Below, piece by piece: positions 33,578 to 43,053 of a DNA stretch of 64,000 nt. Location of the stretch: the NCBI RefSeq assembly GCF_026586625.1, contig NZ_JAODIW010000005.1, forward strand, positions 1-64,000, in the 5' to 3' direction. The DNA is from Halobium salinum (lineage in GTDB: Archaea > Halobacteriota > Halobacteria > Halobacteriales > Haloferacaceae). The notes under the pieces were generated by a model that made no database searches, was not told the DNA's origin, and saw only the letters and a program-made list of their open reading frames with translations. Each line of letters opens with the position of its first letter. Positions within the stretch are counted from its first letter, which is position 1. A program made the position numbers and the translations under genes.

Positions 33578-34294
33578 TCACAGGACCGGTTCCCACTCCT
33601 CTGTCATCGCTCCCTCCCTCTCTTCGTTGATAGGGTGGTCTCCTGTCACAGTCCTCGCGAAGCGGAGTCGACCACCTCTTTCGAGACGGGTGATACAGCC
33701 CAAGTCGACGAGTCGGGAGATCGCGTGTCGGAAGGCGTCGTCGTCGGAGAACCCGTCGAAGAAGTGTCGGTCCCCAACGCTCCACCGGCGCTCGTACACC
33801 TCCACGACGAGGTCGCGTTCGGTGAGGACTTCACGGTGGAACGGCCGGTGACCTTCGTATACCACCTTGTCGTACCCCACTGCGTAGACAAACGCGTCCT
33901 GTGGGGTCAACTCGATCGGAGTGCCAGTGAAAACCCACCCGGCCATCCCGAGAACTGCCATCAGCCTCGATATCCCGGTTTCGTCGGCGACGACGAACGG
34001 GGAGACGGCGGGAAGCAACCCGGTAGCGTCCTCGACAGCAGCGCCGACGTCGAAGGTGAGATGCTGCTGCGTGACTCGGGTCACAGACCGTCCATCGTTG
34101 GGGCCGGCGCTCAGCAGTCCGCCCATCCTGGTGATCAGCCGCTCAACGAATGTCGGGGAGTCGACGACTGGTCGCACCGATAGGTGGTGCTCTAGCACCG
34201 GCCGGGCCAGCGCCGAAAAGCGGTGGTCCACAAGTATCGGCTCGGGGGAATCGACCTCGGCGAAGTCGCTGCTCCGAACGTGAACTGTCTCCAT
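33578..34294 (-). CDS. Haloarchaeal transcriptional regulator-like protein (TbsP/DUF5821-like)
   Basis: A 238-residue protein. Residues about 90-130 (DATGLLPAVSPFVVADETGI) look like an effector-type domain; the C-terminal 70 residues form a winged helix (FSDDDAFRHAISRLVDLGCI then TRLERGGRLRFART). It resembles the haloarchaeal DUF5821 group annotated as TbsP, but this is recalled by pattern only. It probably binds DNA; the target is unknown. It lies divergent from the two small membrane-protein genes to the right. Confidence 0.55.
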   Translation of the reverse strand: METVHVRSSDFAEVDSPEPILVDHRFSALARPVLEHHLSVRPVVDSPTFVERLITRMGGLLSAGPNDGRSVTRVTQQHLTFDVGAAVEDATGLLPAVSPFVVADETGISRLMAVLGMAGWVFTGTPIELTPQDAFVYAVGYDKVVYEGHRPFHREVLTERDLVVEVYERRWSVGDRHFFDGFSDDDAFRHAISRLVDLGCITRLERGGRLRFARTVTGDHPINEEREGAMTEEWEPVL

Positions 34295-34492
34295 CGTCGG
34301 TCACGGCTAGTACGCACCCGGCTCGGATCAGCCTTGCCCGCGCCGAGTTCTGAACGGTGCCACGTCCTCCCGTTTCCGTATCAGATATCTTGATACCGGC
34401 TCAGGGTGTATCGTGGAGTGAACGCCGGAGATGTAGGCGTCGGGGTCGGAAGCGGTCGAGACGCCTGAAGTCCCTCCGGAAGGTAACCAATC

Positions 34493-35104
34493 ATGAGTCA
34501 AGCGCTACCCGAAGAGTGGTTCATCAAGGACGCCCGCCTCAACGCGGCAATCGCGTGGGTGCTGACCGGACTACTCGTGTTGACAGCCGTCTCGAACTTC
34601 TTCTCCGGCCTGTTAGTCGCGATGGCCATTGCGGCCGTCGCTGCGGCCGTGGCGGTCGTCCCGGCGGCGGCTCACCGGTCCTGGACACGGACCGTCCCGT
34701 GGCCGATGTTGCTACTCGCGTCGCTTCCCCTGCTCGTCGGCGCCTTCAGCCCCTCGTTTCTCGGTGACACGCTGTCCGCGCTGGGGATTGCCGCGTTGGC
34801 GATTCTCGTCGTCGTCGCGCTCGAGATGACGACGACGATTCGGATGACACCGAACTTCGCCATCGGGTTCGTGATGATCGCGACCCTCGCGACCGCGGGG
34901 TTCTGGGCGCTCGGTTCGGCGGCGTCCGCCCGCTACCTCGGTACCGCGTTCGTCGAGACCAACGCGCAGTTGATGACCGTCTTCACGTCCGCACTGCTGG
35001 CGAGTGTCGTCTCCGCGCTGCTCTTCCGGTGGTACTTCCGGCGGCAGTTGGAGGCGAACCGTGAGCGCGAGCGTGGCCTCGTCGACCAGCGGGGTGTCGC
35101 ATGA
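34493..35104 (+). CDS. Haloarchaeal multi-helix membrane protein
   Basis: A 203-residue protein with about six hydrophobic helices: residues 18-35, 38-60, 70-85, 93-110, 121-140 and 158-182, then a basic-acidic tail ending in RERERGLVDQRGVA. No functional motif is seen. The stop overlaps the ATG of the next gene by four bases, so it is co-translated with the YjdF-like protein and probably acts with it. Confidence 0.7.
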   Translation: MSQALPEEWFIKDARLNAAIAWVLTGLLVLTAVSNFFSGLLVAMAIAAVAAAVAVVPAAAHRSWTRTVPWPMLLLASLPLLVGAFSPSFLGDTLSALGIAALAILVVVALEMTTTIRMTPNFAIGFVMIATLATAGFWALGSAASARYLGTAFVETNAQLMTVFTSALLASVVSALLFRWYFRRQLEANRERERGLVDQRGVA

Positions 35105-35769
35105 GAGTCAGAGACCGCGCCCGCCTCACCCCGGAACGGCAGGGTCGACTCGTTCGGGTCCTGCAGGTGGTGATGGCTGGCATCCTCGCCGTCGGACTGT
35201 GGTACGGAAACGGAGGTGTCGCGGTCAACGCCGCCGTCGGGCTCCTCGTCACGTTCCTCCCGGCGCTGTTGAAGCGCAACTACCGGTTCACCATGGACGT
35301 CGGCCTCGTCCTCTGGATTACGACGGCCATGTTTCTCCACGCGTTCGGGACGCTCCCGCTTCCGGGACTGGAGTTCCTGAGCCTCTACAGCGCGACGTGG
35401 TGGTGGGACCACATGACCCACGCGCTCTCCTCGTCGCTGGTCGCCGGGGTGGCGTACACCATCGTCCGCGCCCTCGACGAGCACAGCGAGTTCATCCACA
35501 TGCCGCCCCGATTCCTCTTCGTCTTCCTGCTCATGTTCGTCATGGCGTTCGGCGTCGTCTGGGAACTCCTCGAGTTCTACATCGGCGTCTCGGCACAGCT
35601 GTTCGGCACGGCGGGGGTGCTCACGCAGTACGGACTGGACGACTCCGTCCTCGACCTGTTCTACAACACGCTCGGCGGGCTCCTCGTCGCCATCTTCGGT
35701 GCTGCCCACCTCACGGGGGTCTCCGGTCAACTCGCCGAACGACTGGGCGGTGCGTCCGCGAAACGCTGA
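35101..35769 (+). CDS. YjdF-like (DUF2238) membrane protein
   Basis: A 222-residue protein with about six helices. The central motif FLSLYSATWWWDHMTHALSS contains the conserved W-D-x-x-T/H-H pattern of the YjdF/DUF2238 family, and FGVVWELLEFYIG with an E-x-x-E pair follows in helix 5; these polar residues within the membrane could bind a metal. The end, YGLDDSVLDLFYNTLGGLLV, is the family D-x-x-x-D/N-x-x-G-G block. Function unknown. Coupled by ATGA to the preceding membrane-protein gene. Confidence 0.78.
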   Translation: MRVRDRARLTPERQGRLVRVLQVVMAGILAVGLWYGNGGVAVNAAVGLLVTFLPALLKRNYRFTMDVGLVLWITTAMFLHAFGTLPLPGLEFLSLYSATWWWDHMTHALSSSLVAGVAYTIVRALDEHSEFIHMPPRFLFVFLLMFVMAFGVVWELLEFYIGVSAQLFGTAGVLTQYGLDDSVLDLFYNTLGGLLVAIFGAAHLTGVSGQLAERLGGASAKR

Positions 35770-36206
35770 TCGACACCGTTCCATCGTTTTCGACTACCGA
35801 ATCGGATTCGGCCCGGCTCGTCCCCCCACCGGAAGGTTGTCGCGTCGAAGAAGGCCCGGGATGAACTGAGAACGACAGGCGTTGTCGTCACCCATCTCGG
35901 GTGCCGTCGACCGCCGCGAACGGATGGTCGGGTACGTAGAGAGATGGAGAACACGCCGATGGGTCGAGTACTGGCGAGACCGCAATCAGACGCCGCAGTC
36001 GAGAAACGGTCGCGTGTGTCGAACGGTTTCACCGACGCAGTCGCGTCACCGGGGGCCGCAGGGTCCCGATTTCGACGGAAACCGTGTGTTACCTGGGCAC
36101 GGTCGGACTAACGCTGTTACCGATGTTACGTACTGTCCGCGAACCGGTCGATTCCGTCTCGTTCGACCCGAGTCGCGAGGCGGTGCACTGGGAGAACCAG
36201 ACCGGA
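35770..36206. other. Spacer without recognised gene
   Basis: GC-rich spacer between the convergent YjdF-like and MFS genes. Only antisense-type open frames occur, with no domain recognised. Confidence 0.45.
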
Positions 36207-36222
36207 CCGGACCCCCGTCCGG
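36207..36222 (-). terminator. Candidate terminator hairpin after the MFS gene
   Basis: Six-base arms ccggac and gtccgg around a cccc loop lie immediately downstream of the stop that ends the displaced MFS tail (36224). No clear T run follows, so only the hairpin supports the call. Confidence 0.3.
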
Positions 36223-36223
36223 G

Positions 36224-36452
36224 TCAGTCCTGCTCGGCGGGGTCGGACGGGACTCGCTCACCGGACTCCGGCGCGAACCCGCTTTGGTCGGCCGAACCCG
36301 CAGTCTGTGAACTCCCTCGCGGGAGCAGCGCAGAGAGGACCAGCGTGAACAGAACGACCACGACCAGTAGCAACAGCGTCTCCCGCTGCGCGGCGGTGAT
36401 AGCCGCCTCGAAGACGGCCGCGAGCAGTTCCCGCTCCGAAGGCGTCAACCCC
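36224..36452 (-). pseudogene. Frame-displaced last helix of the MFS transporter
   Basis: Directly after the main MFS frame stops, the next frame reads GLTPSERELLAAVFEAAITA then ETLLLLVVVVLFTLVLSALL, the 14th helix of a DHA2 transporter with its linker, and ends with an acidic tail at 36224. Adding one G to the run of four at 36449-36452 would join RAFLRG to GLTPSEREL and restore a full-length protein. Either a one-base deletion in a homopolymer or a sequencing error. Confidence 0.65.
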
Positions 36453-37953
36453 TCAGGAACGCTCGCTGTGTCTCGGCGGTCGCCGTCTCGGCGGCGTCCT
36501 GAAGCGCCAGTACGAGTTCGGTCCGCCGGTCCGCAGCCACCGGGCGGTCGGTCGCCGAGAGAACCCCGTCGACGACACCACCGTAGAACCGCTGGAGCAG
36601 GAACGACCCCACGACGGCCGTCCCGAGCGCGTACCCGAGCATCCCGACCGCGTTCAGCACGCCCGAGGCTTCCGCGGAGTTCGACGCCGGAACGGCGGAG
36701 AGCGTCATGTCTACCAACTGTGCCATCAGCAGGCCGAGGCCGAGGCCGAACAGCGTCATCGGGAGGACGGTCGACCCGATGGTCTGTTCGGGACCTGTAC
36801 GCGCAACCAACAGTAGGAGCCCGACGCCCATGACGACGATGCCCGACTGGACGAGCGTCTTTTGGGGTACGTACGCACGCCAACCCGTCGTGAACATCGA
36901 CGTGACGAGGGTCGCGACCGAGAAGGGGAGCATCGCGAAGCCGGCCTCGAATGCGGTGTACCCGAGCCCCGCCTGGAGGTAGACGGGGACGACGAAGATG
37001 AACCCCGCCATGACGACGGACCGGCTGCTGAACGTGAGGACTCCCGAGGTGAACCGGCCGTTGCTGAACACCTCGGTGGGGACGAGTGGTGACCCTCCCG
37101 CCCGCTCGATGCGCGCCTCGTACTGGAGGAAGGCCGCGAAGGCGAGGAGTCCGGCCGCGATACACCAGATTGCGGGGGAGGTCCCGGCGGGGGTGAACTC
37201 GACGCCCGCGACGACGAACGGCCGTGTCGCGGTTAGCCAGCCGTACCGCCCGCCGAGGAGGAAGCCGGTCACGAGCCCCGTCACCGAGACGACCGACAGG
37301 AGCGTTCCGCCCACGTCGAGCGACTCGCGCGTCTCGGTCAGCCGGTCCGGGGTCAGGTATCGGACGAACAGTAGCGTCACGGCGACGACCACCGCTTCCA
37401 ACGCGAACCCCCACCGCCAGCTGGCGTAGGTCGTCAGCGCGCCGCCCAGGATTGGACCGACGGCCGCGCCGGTCGCGCTCACCCCCGCCAACGTGCCGAG
37501 CGCCTTCGCTCGGTCCGCCCCCTCGTAGCTGACGACGAGGACGGTGAACGTCAGCGGGAGGAGGACGGCGGCCGCCGCCCCTTCGATGACGGACCACCCG
37601 AGATACAGGACGGTCGTGTTCCAACTCACCGCCGCCAGTAGCGTCCCGACGGCGTACACGACGAGCGTGGCGGCCGTGAGTCGTCGAATCCCGAAGATGG
37701 AGGGAAGCTTTCCACCCGGGAGGATGAGCGCCGCCATCACCAGCGAGTAGAACGTGATGGCCCCTTGGACGACGGTGACCGTCGTATCGAGGTCGGAGAC
37801 GATCGCCGGGATAGCCACGTTCATCATCGTCGAGTCGATGACCGCGATGAACATCGCGAGGTTCACCGCGATGGCCGGCCCCCAGTACGAAAGCCCGCGG
37901 TCGGCGGGGCGGGCGGGCGACTCCCCGTCGACCGTGTCGGTTGCGGAACCCAT
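36445..37953 (-). CDS. DHA2-family MFS drug/proton antiporter, 3' frameshifted
   Basis: A 502-residue reading from MGSATDTVDGESPARPADRG, with a TATA-like ctatttct about 30 bases upstream; longer starts add only polar residues. It has 13 clear helices with the DHA motifs: IAVIDSTMMNVAIPAIVSDL in helix 1, GGKLPSIFGIRRLTAATLVV for motif A, and the ATGAAVGPILGG antiporter motif C in helix 5. Fourteen-helix DHA2 pumps export drugs, dyes or metabolites with H+. The frame stops at 36445, after RAFLRG, before the last helix, which continues in another frame (see 36224-36452). If the shift is real the pump lacks helix 14. Confidence 0.85.
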   Translation of the reverse strand: MGSATDTVDGESPARPADRGLSYWGPAIAVNLAMFIAVIDSTMMNVAIPAIVSDLDTTVTVVQGAITFYSLVMAALILPGGKLPSIFGIRRLTAATLVVYAVGTLLAAVSWNTTVLYLGWSVIEGAAAAVLLPLTFTVLVVSYEGADRAKALGTLAGVSATGAAVGPILGGALTTYASWRWGFALEAVVVAVTLLFVRYLTPDRLTETRESLDVGGTLLSVVSVTGLVTGFLLGGRYGWLTATRPFVVAGVEFTPAGTSPAIWCIAAGLLAFAAFLQYEARIERAGGSPLVPTEVFSNGRFTSGVLTFSSRSVVMAGFIFVVPVYLQAGLGYTAFEAGFAMLPFSVATLVTSMFTTGWRAYVPQKTLVQSGIVVMGVGLLLLVARTGPEQTIGSTVLPMTLFGLGLGLLMAQLVDMTLSAVPASNSAEASGVLNAVGMLGYALGTAVVGSFLLQRFYGGVVDGVLSATDRPVAADRRTELVLALQDAAETATAETQRAFLRG

Positions 37954-38152
37954 GTGTCTCGGGAGGGATACGTCCCCACGATAGAAATAGTGGCCTGTCG
38001 GTCGGACACCCGTGGACGATTCCAAACTCTGAGTCGGATATTCGGATTCGAACGCTCGAACTCGACCCTCGGGCGAGCGAAAGGCTATGTTCCGGCCGCA
38101 CGTGCATCGACGTGTCGCGACCGTCCGAGAAGTGTCGTCGAACTACCCTGCC

Positions 38153-39472
38153 ATGGCCGAAGAACACACCGAGACACCACCGACAGCGAACTCCGTAGCG
38201 GAACCCTCCGTACGACGCATCACGGCGACCGTAGAGTGGGGCCCCATCGACCGGGCCCGCGCGGCGCTGTGGGTCGTCGCCGTCGTACTGCTTCTCGGGC
38301 TCCTCTACGTCGGATGGCGGTACGTCGGAACGCTCGTCATGGGCGTGTTCGTCTACTACGTCGCACGACCGGTGTTCCGGCGCATCAACACCCGAATCGA
38401 GCGTCGGACGGTCGCCGTCGGGGTGACGCTCCTGGCGGTGGCGCTCCCGCTGCTCGTCGTCGTCGGGTGGGCGGTGGTGATTCTGGCCGAGGCGTTCGGC
38501 GACCTTCTAGGGTCGGACGCGTTTGCCGACCTCGAGGGGTTCGTCGGCTCCTACGCCGACCTGCTCGTGGGACTGGAGGCCGTAGTCGACGAGGTGCTCA
38601 CGAACCCGAGGAGCCTGGCGGACCTCGAGTTCGGCCCCCTGCTGAACGACCTGCTCGGGTCGTTGCTCGCTTGGGTGGGGACCGTGTTCGACGTCGGGAT
38701 TCACGGCTTCATCGTCCTCATCCTCGTGTTCTACCTGCTCAGGGACGACTACCGCCTCGCCCGCTGGAGCCGCGCCACGTTCGTCGACGCCGACGGGGTG
38801 TTGGAGTCGTACTTCGCGACCGTCGACCGCGACCTCCACAACGTCTACTTCGGAAACATCCTGAACGCACTCATGACCGGTCTGCTCGCGGCGGTAGTGT
38901 ACACCGTCCTCAACTTCTTCGCACCCTCCGTCACCCGCATCCCCGAGGCGGCCTTCCTCGGACTGCTCGTCGGCGTCGCCAGCCTCGTCCCGGTCATCGG
39001 CATCAAGCTCGTCACCTGGCCGGTCGGCGCGTCCCTCCTCGGCCGTGCGCTCTGGCTGGACCCCGAAGCGGTTTGGTTCCCGGTCGTGTTCCTCCTCGTC
39101 TCGTTCGTCGTCGTGGACTACATCCCCGACCAACTGCTTCGGCCGTACGTCAGCGGTCGAACGCTCCACGTCGGCGCCGTGATGCTCGCGTACACCCTCG
39201 GACCCCTCCTGTTCGGCTGGTACGGCATCTTCCTCGCGCCGTTGTTGTTCGTCGTCGTCTTCGAGTTCGGCCGGCTCGTCTTCCCGTGGTTGCTCGCCCC
39301 GGAACGTCTCGAGGCGTCGCATTCGGGCTGGGACGAGCGCCCCACGGGGCCCGACCCGGAGACGGGTGACAGTCGGCCGGTGAACTCGACGGAGGACGTC
39401 GACCTCGCCGACGGCGTCGACGACGGAGGGCTCTCCACCACGACCGAGAGCGCCGACCCGACCGGAGAGTAG
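38153..39472 (+). CDS. AI-2E family transporter-like membrane protein
   Basis: A 439-residue protein from MAEEHTETPPTANSVAEP; the ATG at 38087 would add 22 basic residues and is less likely. It has about eight hydrophobic segments in the AI-2E/TqsA plan: two helices at residues about 40-75, a pair at 85-115, a long soluble loop (DALLVGLEA-type, residues 120-180), then helices around 185-205, 240-262, 265-300 and 310-350, ending in a disordered acidic tail. Visible family pieces are LILVFYLLRDDYRLARWSRA and PVIGIKLVTWPVGA. Some relatives are Na+/H+ antiporters; the substrate is not evident. Confidence 0.85.
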   Translation: MAEEHTETPPTANSVAEPSVRRITATVEWGPIDRARAALWVVAVVLLLGLLYVGWRYVGTLVMGVFVYYVARPVFRRINTRIERRTVAVGVTLLAVALPLLVVVGWAVVILAEAFGDLLGSDAFADLEGFVGSYADLLVGLEAVVDEVLTNPRSLADLEFGPLLNDLLGSLLAWVGTVFDVGIHGFIVLILVFYLLRDDYRLARWSRATFVDADGVLESYFATVDRDLHNVYFGNILNALMTGLLAAVVYTVLNFFAPSVTRIPEAAFLGLLVGVASLVPVIGIKLVTWPVGASLLGRALWLDPEAVWFPVVFLLVSFVVVDYIPDQLLRPYVSGRTLHVGAVMLAYTLGPLLFGWYGIFLAPLLFVVVFEFGRLVFPWLLAPERLEASHSGWDERPTGPDPETGDSRPVNSTEDVDLADGVDDGGLSTTTESADPTGE

Positions 39473-39574
39473 CTCCCGTCTCGGGCCTGCCGACCGCAGA
39501 GCCGTCTCTCGACTCGAGCGACTGAGGTACGGAGCGCGTTCTCCCCACGCGGTCGCCGTGCTCCCCGACGTACC

Positions 39575-39583
39575 GCTTTATCT
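39575..39583 (+). promoter_or_regulatory. TATA-like box for the DUF389 gene
   Basis: The sequence ctttatctt lies 23-31 bases before the ATG at 39606, supporting that start over the in-frame ATG at 39558, which precedes it. Confidence 0.5.
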
Positions 39584-39605
39584 TGACACGCATCCTACCC
39601 GTTGC

Positions 39606-40970
39606 ATGCGGCTCGTTCAGGTACTGATTCCGGAGGGGACGCGCGAGAGTGTCGTCGCTACACTCGACGAGCAGGGTATCGACTACGCGATCTTCGACGA
39701 GGTCGGCCGCGGGGACTTCGAAGCGATGGTCCAGTTCCCCGTCCCACCGAGCGGCGTCGAGCCGATCCTCGACGAGCTGACGGTAGCCGGTGTCCAGGAG
39801 GACGCGTACACCATCGTCCTCCCGACCGAGACGGTCGTATCACGACGCCTCTCGGGGCTGGTCGAGCGATTTCCCGGCTTGCGAATCTCCCGGGACGAAC
39901 TCTACGCCCGTGCCCAGGACCTCGCACCCGCGAACTCCACGTTCTTCGCATTTCTCCTGTTGAGTACGGTCATCGCGACTACGGGGCTACTCCTCGACTC
40001 GGCGGCGACCATCATCGGCGCGATGGTCGTCGCCCCGCTCATGGGGCCGGCGGTCGCCGCGAGCGTCGGGACGATTCTCGACGACCGCGACATGACGGCC
40101 CGCGGCATACGGCTCCAGGTGACGGGGCTTCTCGCCGCAATCGCGACCGCGGCGGTTCTCGGCTGGCTGCTCCAACAGACCGTCCTCATCGCGCCGGGGT
40201 TGGACATCCGGGCCGTTCCGCAGGTCGCCGAGCGGACGAGCCCGAACTTCCTGTCGCTGTTCCTCGCGCTCGGGTCCGGCATCGCGGGCGCCATCAGCAT
40301 CATGCGGGGGTCGGGGTCGACCCTCGTCGGCGTCGCTATCGCCGTGGCGCTCGTCCCCCCCGCAGCTACGTCCGGACTCGGAATCGCGTTCGGGCTCCCC
40401 GGAGTCGCCATCGCCGGCGCGGTGCTGGTCATCGTCAACCTTCTCGCCATCAACCTCTCCGCGCTCATCCTCTTCTACCTGGCCGGGTTCAAGCCGCTGG
40501 ACGCCGGAAAGTACGAGGGTATCAGGTCGTCCGTAGCCTCCCGGGTCGTCACCATCGTGGTCGCCATCACCGTCCTCTCGCTCGTCCTCGGGACCGTTAC
40601 GCTGACCACCTACCAGACACAGGCGTTCGAACGACAGACCGAGGCCCTCATCGAACAGGAGTTCGAGGCGGCGGACGTCGAGGGGGTCGTCCTCGTTGGC
40701 GTCTCCGTCGACTACCAGCCCGTGGACCGACTCCTCGGCGACGAACCGGTAGTCGACGTGCTCGTCGGCATCCCACGTGACCTCGAAGCACCGCCCGACC
40801 TCGCCCAGCGGTTCGACGATCAACTGACCGAACGGCTGGGTCAGGACGTGATCGTCCGCGTCGGATTCATCGAGGCACAAGTCTCGGACGGTGAGCCGCC
40901 GAGCAGTCCGCTCGGGGACCGCTCCGCCACGACCACACGGCCGAGTGTCGTCCGGCTCCCGACTCACTGA
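39606..40970 (+). CDS. TIGR00341/DUF389 family membrane protein
   Basis: A 454-residue protein from MRLVQVLIPEGTRESVVATL, placed by the upstream TATA-like box. The N-terminal 110 residues form an ACT-like soluble domain. The membrane part starts near residue 115 with TFFAFLLLSTVIATTGLLLD, then SAATIIGAMVVAPLMGPAVA, the hallmark of DUF389, then four or five further helices including VGVAIAVALVPPAATSGLG. A soluble C-terminal domain (residues about 330-430) resembles another regulatory fold. Function unknown. It is a common haloarchaeal protein. Confidence 0.88.
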   Translation: MRLVQVLIPEGTRESVVATLDEQGIDYAIFDEVGRGDFEAMVQFPVPPSGVEPILDELTVAGVQEDAYTIVLPTETVVSRRLSGLVERFPGLRISRDELYARAQDLAPANSTFFAFLLLSTVIATTGLLLDSAATIIGAMVVAPLMGPAVAASVGTILDDRDMTARGIRLQVTGLLAAIATAAVLGWLLQQTVLIAPGLDIRAVPQVAERTSPNFLSLFLALGSGIAGAISIMRGSGSTLVGVAIAVALVPPAATSGLGIAFGLPGVAIAGAVLVIVNLLAINLSALILFYLAGFKPLDAGKYEGIRSSVASRVVTIVVAITVLSLVLGTVTLTTYQTQAFERQTEALIEQEFEAADVEGVVLVGVSVDYQPVDRLLGDEPVVDVLVGIPRDLEAPPDLAQRFDDQLTERLGQDVIVRVGFIEAQVSDGEPPSSPLGDRSATTTRPSVVRLPTH

Positions 40971-41066
40971 CCGTCGGCGCCCCGCCGCTGACCGTTCGTT
41001 GCCGTCTCGCTCGTCACCTTCAGGTGCGTCGAAAGAGGCGTCCACGCCGCGTCCCGCTCCGACCGT

Positions 41067-41660
41067 TCACCGGGCCGTCGACCCGGAGCCGACGACCCCT
41101 CGCGACCCGAGCATCGCGGCGACGCCGACCACCATCAGTCCGAGGCCGAACAGGGTTCCGAGCGCCCACGAAGCGTTGCTCGGCCAGGAGACCACGAGCA
41201 GCGCCGCGATAGCCACGAGGGCCACACCGAGAACCGTCGACGCGATGCGGTCGGCTTCCCGATGAAGCACTCCGGTGAGCCTGCCGACGCCGTCGAGGAG
41301 GAGCGGGACCGCGAGCACCACCGACAGTCGCGACGCGTCGAGAGGGAAGAACACGAGCAGTATCCCGACGAGGACGTACCCGGCCGCGCGGAGCAGTTCC
41401 GCGGCCACGTCGCCGAGCGGTGTCGTCTCCCGACGCTTGAGCCCCTCCACACGGACGACGCCGAGCACGACGAGCAGCAGACCCAGCCAGACGCTGAGGA
41501 CAGCGCCGGTGAGCAGCGGCATCGCCACGGCGATTACGCCGACACCGGCGGCAATCACGCCGACCGCGAAGCCGTAGTCGTCGGTCGCCGCTTCGCTACC
41601 GGGTTCGTCGTCGGTCGGCTGATTCGGCTGGTTCGGTCGTTCCTCTCGTGTCGTCGTCAT
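41067..41660 (-). CDS. HdeD-like (DUF308) membrane protein
   Basis: A 197-residue protein with a polar N-terminus (residues 1-28) and six hydrophobic helices arranged as pairs of DUF308 repeats, such as VGVIAAGVGVIAVAMPLLTG and LSVWLGLLLVVLGVVRV. The last pair contains NASWALGTLFGLGLMVVGVA, matching the same helix in the adjacent HdeD-like protein. It probably arose from duplication with that gene, 135 bases upstream on the same strand. HdeD proteins are linked to acid or stress resistance in bacteria; role here unknown. Confidence 0.75.
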   Translation of the reverse strand: MTTTREERPNQPNQPTDDEPGSEAATDDYGFAVGVIAAGVGVIAVAMPLLTGAVLSVWLGLLLVVLGVVRVEGLKRRETTPLGDVAAELLRAAGYVLVGILLVFFPLDASRLSVVLAVPLLLDGVGRLTGVLHREADRIASTVLGVALVAIAALLVVSWPSNASWALGTLFGLGLMVVGVAAMLGSRGVVGSGSTAR

Positions 41661-41795
41661 CGTATCGTACGAGTTCGAAGCCTCCGAAGCGTCGGAGAGG
41701 CGTTCGGGAGCCGACCGACGGACGGGTCGGTGTCAAGCGCTCCGTTTCGGTTCGCGGGCTCGCGTTTCGAGGGTCGGCTGTGCTGACTCACCCTG

Positions 41796-42407
41796 TCAGA
41801 CCCCACCGACGCCGGCCGCGGGTTCCGTGGTCGTTTCGGTGAGGCTCCGCGCGCCGAGGGCCAGGGCGACCATCGAGGTACCGGTTACGAGGAGGTTGGC
41901 TCCGAAGAGGACCCCGACGGCCCAGAGTGCGGTGGTGGGGAACCCGAGCCACAGCATCGCGGCCAGCGCGATTCCGACGACCCCACTCGCGACCGTCCAC
42001 ACCCAGTACTTCTCACCGCGCAGTTGGAGCCCCATCACGACCTCGACGACCCCAGTAGCGAGGAGGTAGCCGATGACGAGCAGGGTCAACGTCGCGAGGC
42101 CGAACGCGGGGTTCAGCAGGACCGCGCCACCGGCGATGAGAGTGACGACCCCGAGAACGACCTGCCAGACGAACCCCCTCCACCCTTGCCCCCTGAACGC
42201 ACCGACGAAATGGAGGACGGCGCTCCCGACGAGGAGCAATCCGACCAGCAGCGCGATAGAGATGCCGGTCAGGAGCGGGGAGAGCATCGCGAACACGCCG
42301 AACGCCGCGATGACGACACCGGCGACGAGGAACATCCGCCAGTTCGACTGGAGCGTGTTCGTCAGCGATTCTGTCGACTCCGGCATGTCCGCTTCACTCG
42401 TCGCCAT
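41796..42407 (-). CDS. HdeD family membrane protein (DUF308)
   Basis: A 203-residue protein with six helices after a short polar N-terminus: WRMFLVAGVVIAAFGVFAML, SIALLVGLLLVGSAVLHFVG, VVLGVVTLIAGGAVLLNP, ATLTLLVIGYLLATGVVEVV, VWTVASGVVGIALAAMLWLG and TALWAVGVLFGANLLVTGTS. The repeated G-x3-L-P/G pattern and length match HdeD. A TATA-like cttaagt lies about 35 bases before the ATG. Adjacent to a shorter DUF308 paralogue. Confidence 0.85.
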   Translation of the reverse strand: MATSEADMPESTESLTNTLQSNWRMFLVAGVVIAAFGVFAMLSPLLTGISIALLVGLLLVGSAVLHFVGAFRGQGWRGFVWQVVLGVVTLIAGGAVLLNPAFGLATLTLLVIGYLLATGVVEVVMGLQLRGEKYWVWTVASGVVGIALAAMLWLGFPTTALWAVGVLFGANLLVTGTSMVALALGARSLTETTTEPAAGVGGV

Positions 42408-42555
42408 ATGTACGACCGTACGATGGCATCGTGTCGACTTAAGTAGCGTTCTCGTCTGCGTGGAGAATCACGTTCTTCAGAGGATCGTAACTGGCTGATT
42501 TCCCGTTTTTCCGTCAACAATGTTGATGATTAGCCACTGCCAGCTACCCGGTGCG

Positions 42556-43053
42556 ATGAGTAGCTTGGTTGTACTCGCATTCGACACCGTAGACGGTGCA
42601 ACGGACGTACGCGACAGGCTCTACGAACTACAGAAGCAGGAGCTCATCACGCTCGAAGACGCCGCAGTGGTCGTCCGCAACGAGGACGGAAAGGTGAAGG
42701 TCAATCAGGCACACAGTCTGGTCGGCGCCGGGGCGCTCGGCGGCGCGTTCTGGGGGATGCTCATCGGGCTCCTCTTCTGGGTGCCCTGGCTTGGGATGGC
42801 GATCGGGTCGGTGACCGGCGTGATATCCGGGAAATTCACCGACATTGGGGTCGACGACGACTTCATCAAGAGCGTGAGCGAATCCATCGACCCCGGCAAC
42901 TCGGCGATCTTCCTCCTCATCCGCGACGTCCAGAAGGACCGCGTCCTGGAGGAGATCGAGGGGCACGCCCCCACCGTCCTCCGAACGAACCTCTCCCCCG
43001 AGCAGGAGCAGAACCTCCGCGAGGCCTTCGGCACCGAAGCACCCCCGGCCTGA
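42556..43053 (+). CDS. DUF1269 domain-containing membrane-associated protein
   Basis: A 165-residue protein from MSSLVVLAFDTVDGATDVRD; the ATG at 42520 would add 12 residues. The N-terminal domain (strand then helix, with ALEDAAVVVRNEDGKVK-type sequence) is followed by the DUF1269 glycine-rich hairpin GALGGAFWGMLIGLLFWVPW and MAIGSVTGVISGKFTDIGVD. The closing IDPGNSAIFLLIRDVQKDRV and APTVLRTNLSPEQEQNLREAF match the family fully. The glycine hairpin probably inserts in or lies on the membrane. Role unknown. Confidence 0.88.
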   Translation: MSSLVVLAFDTVDGATDVRDRLYELQKQELITLEDAAVVVRNEDGKVKVNQAHSLVGAGALGGAFWGMLIGLLFWVPWLGMAIGSVTGVISGKFTDIGVDDDFIKSVSESIDPGNSAIFLLIRDVQKDRVLEEIEGHAPTVLRTNLSPEQEQNLREAFGTEAPPA

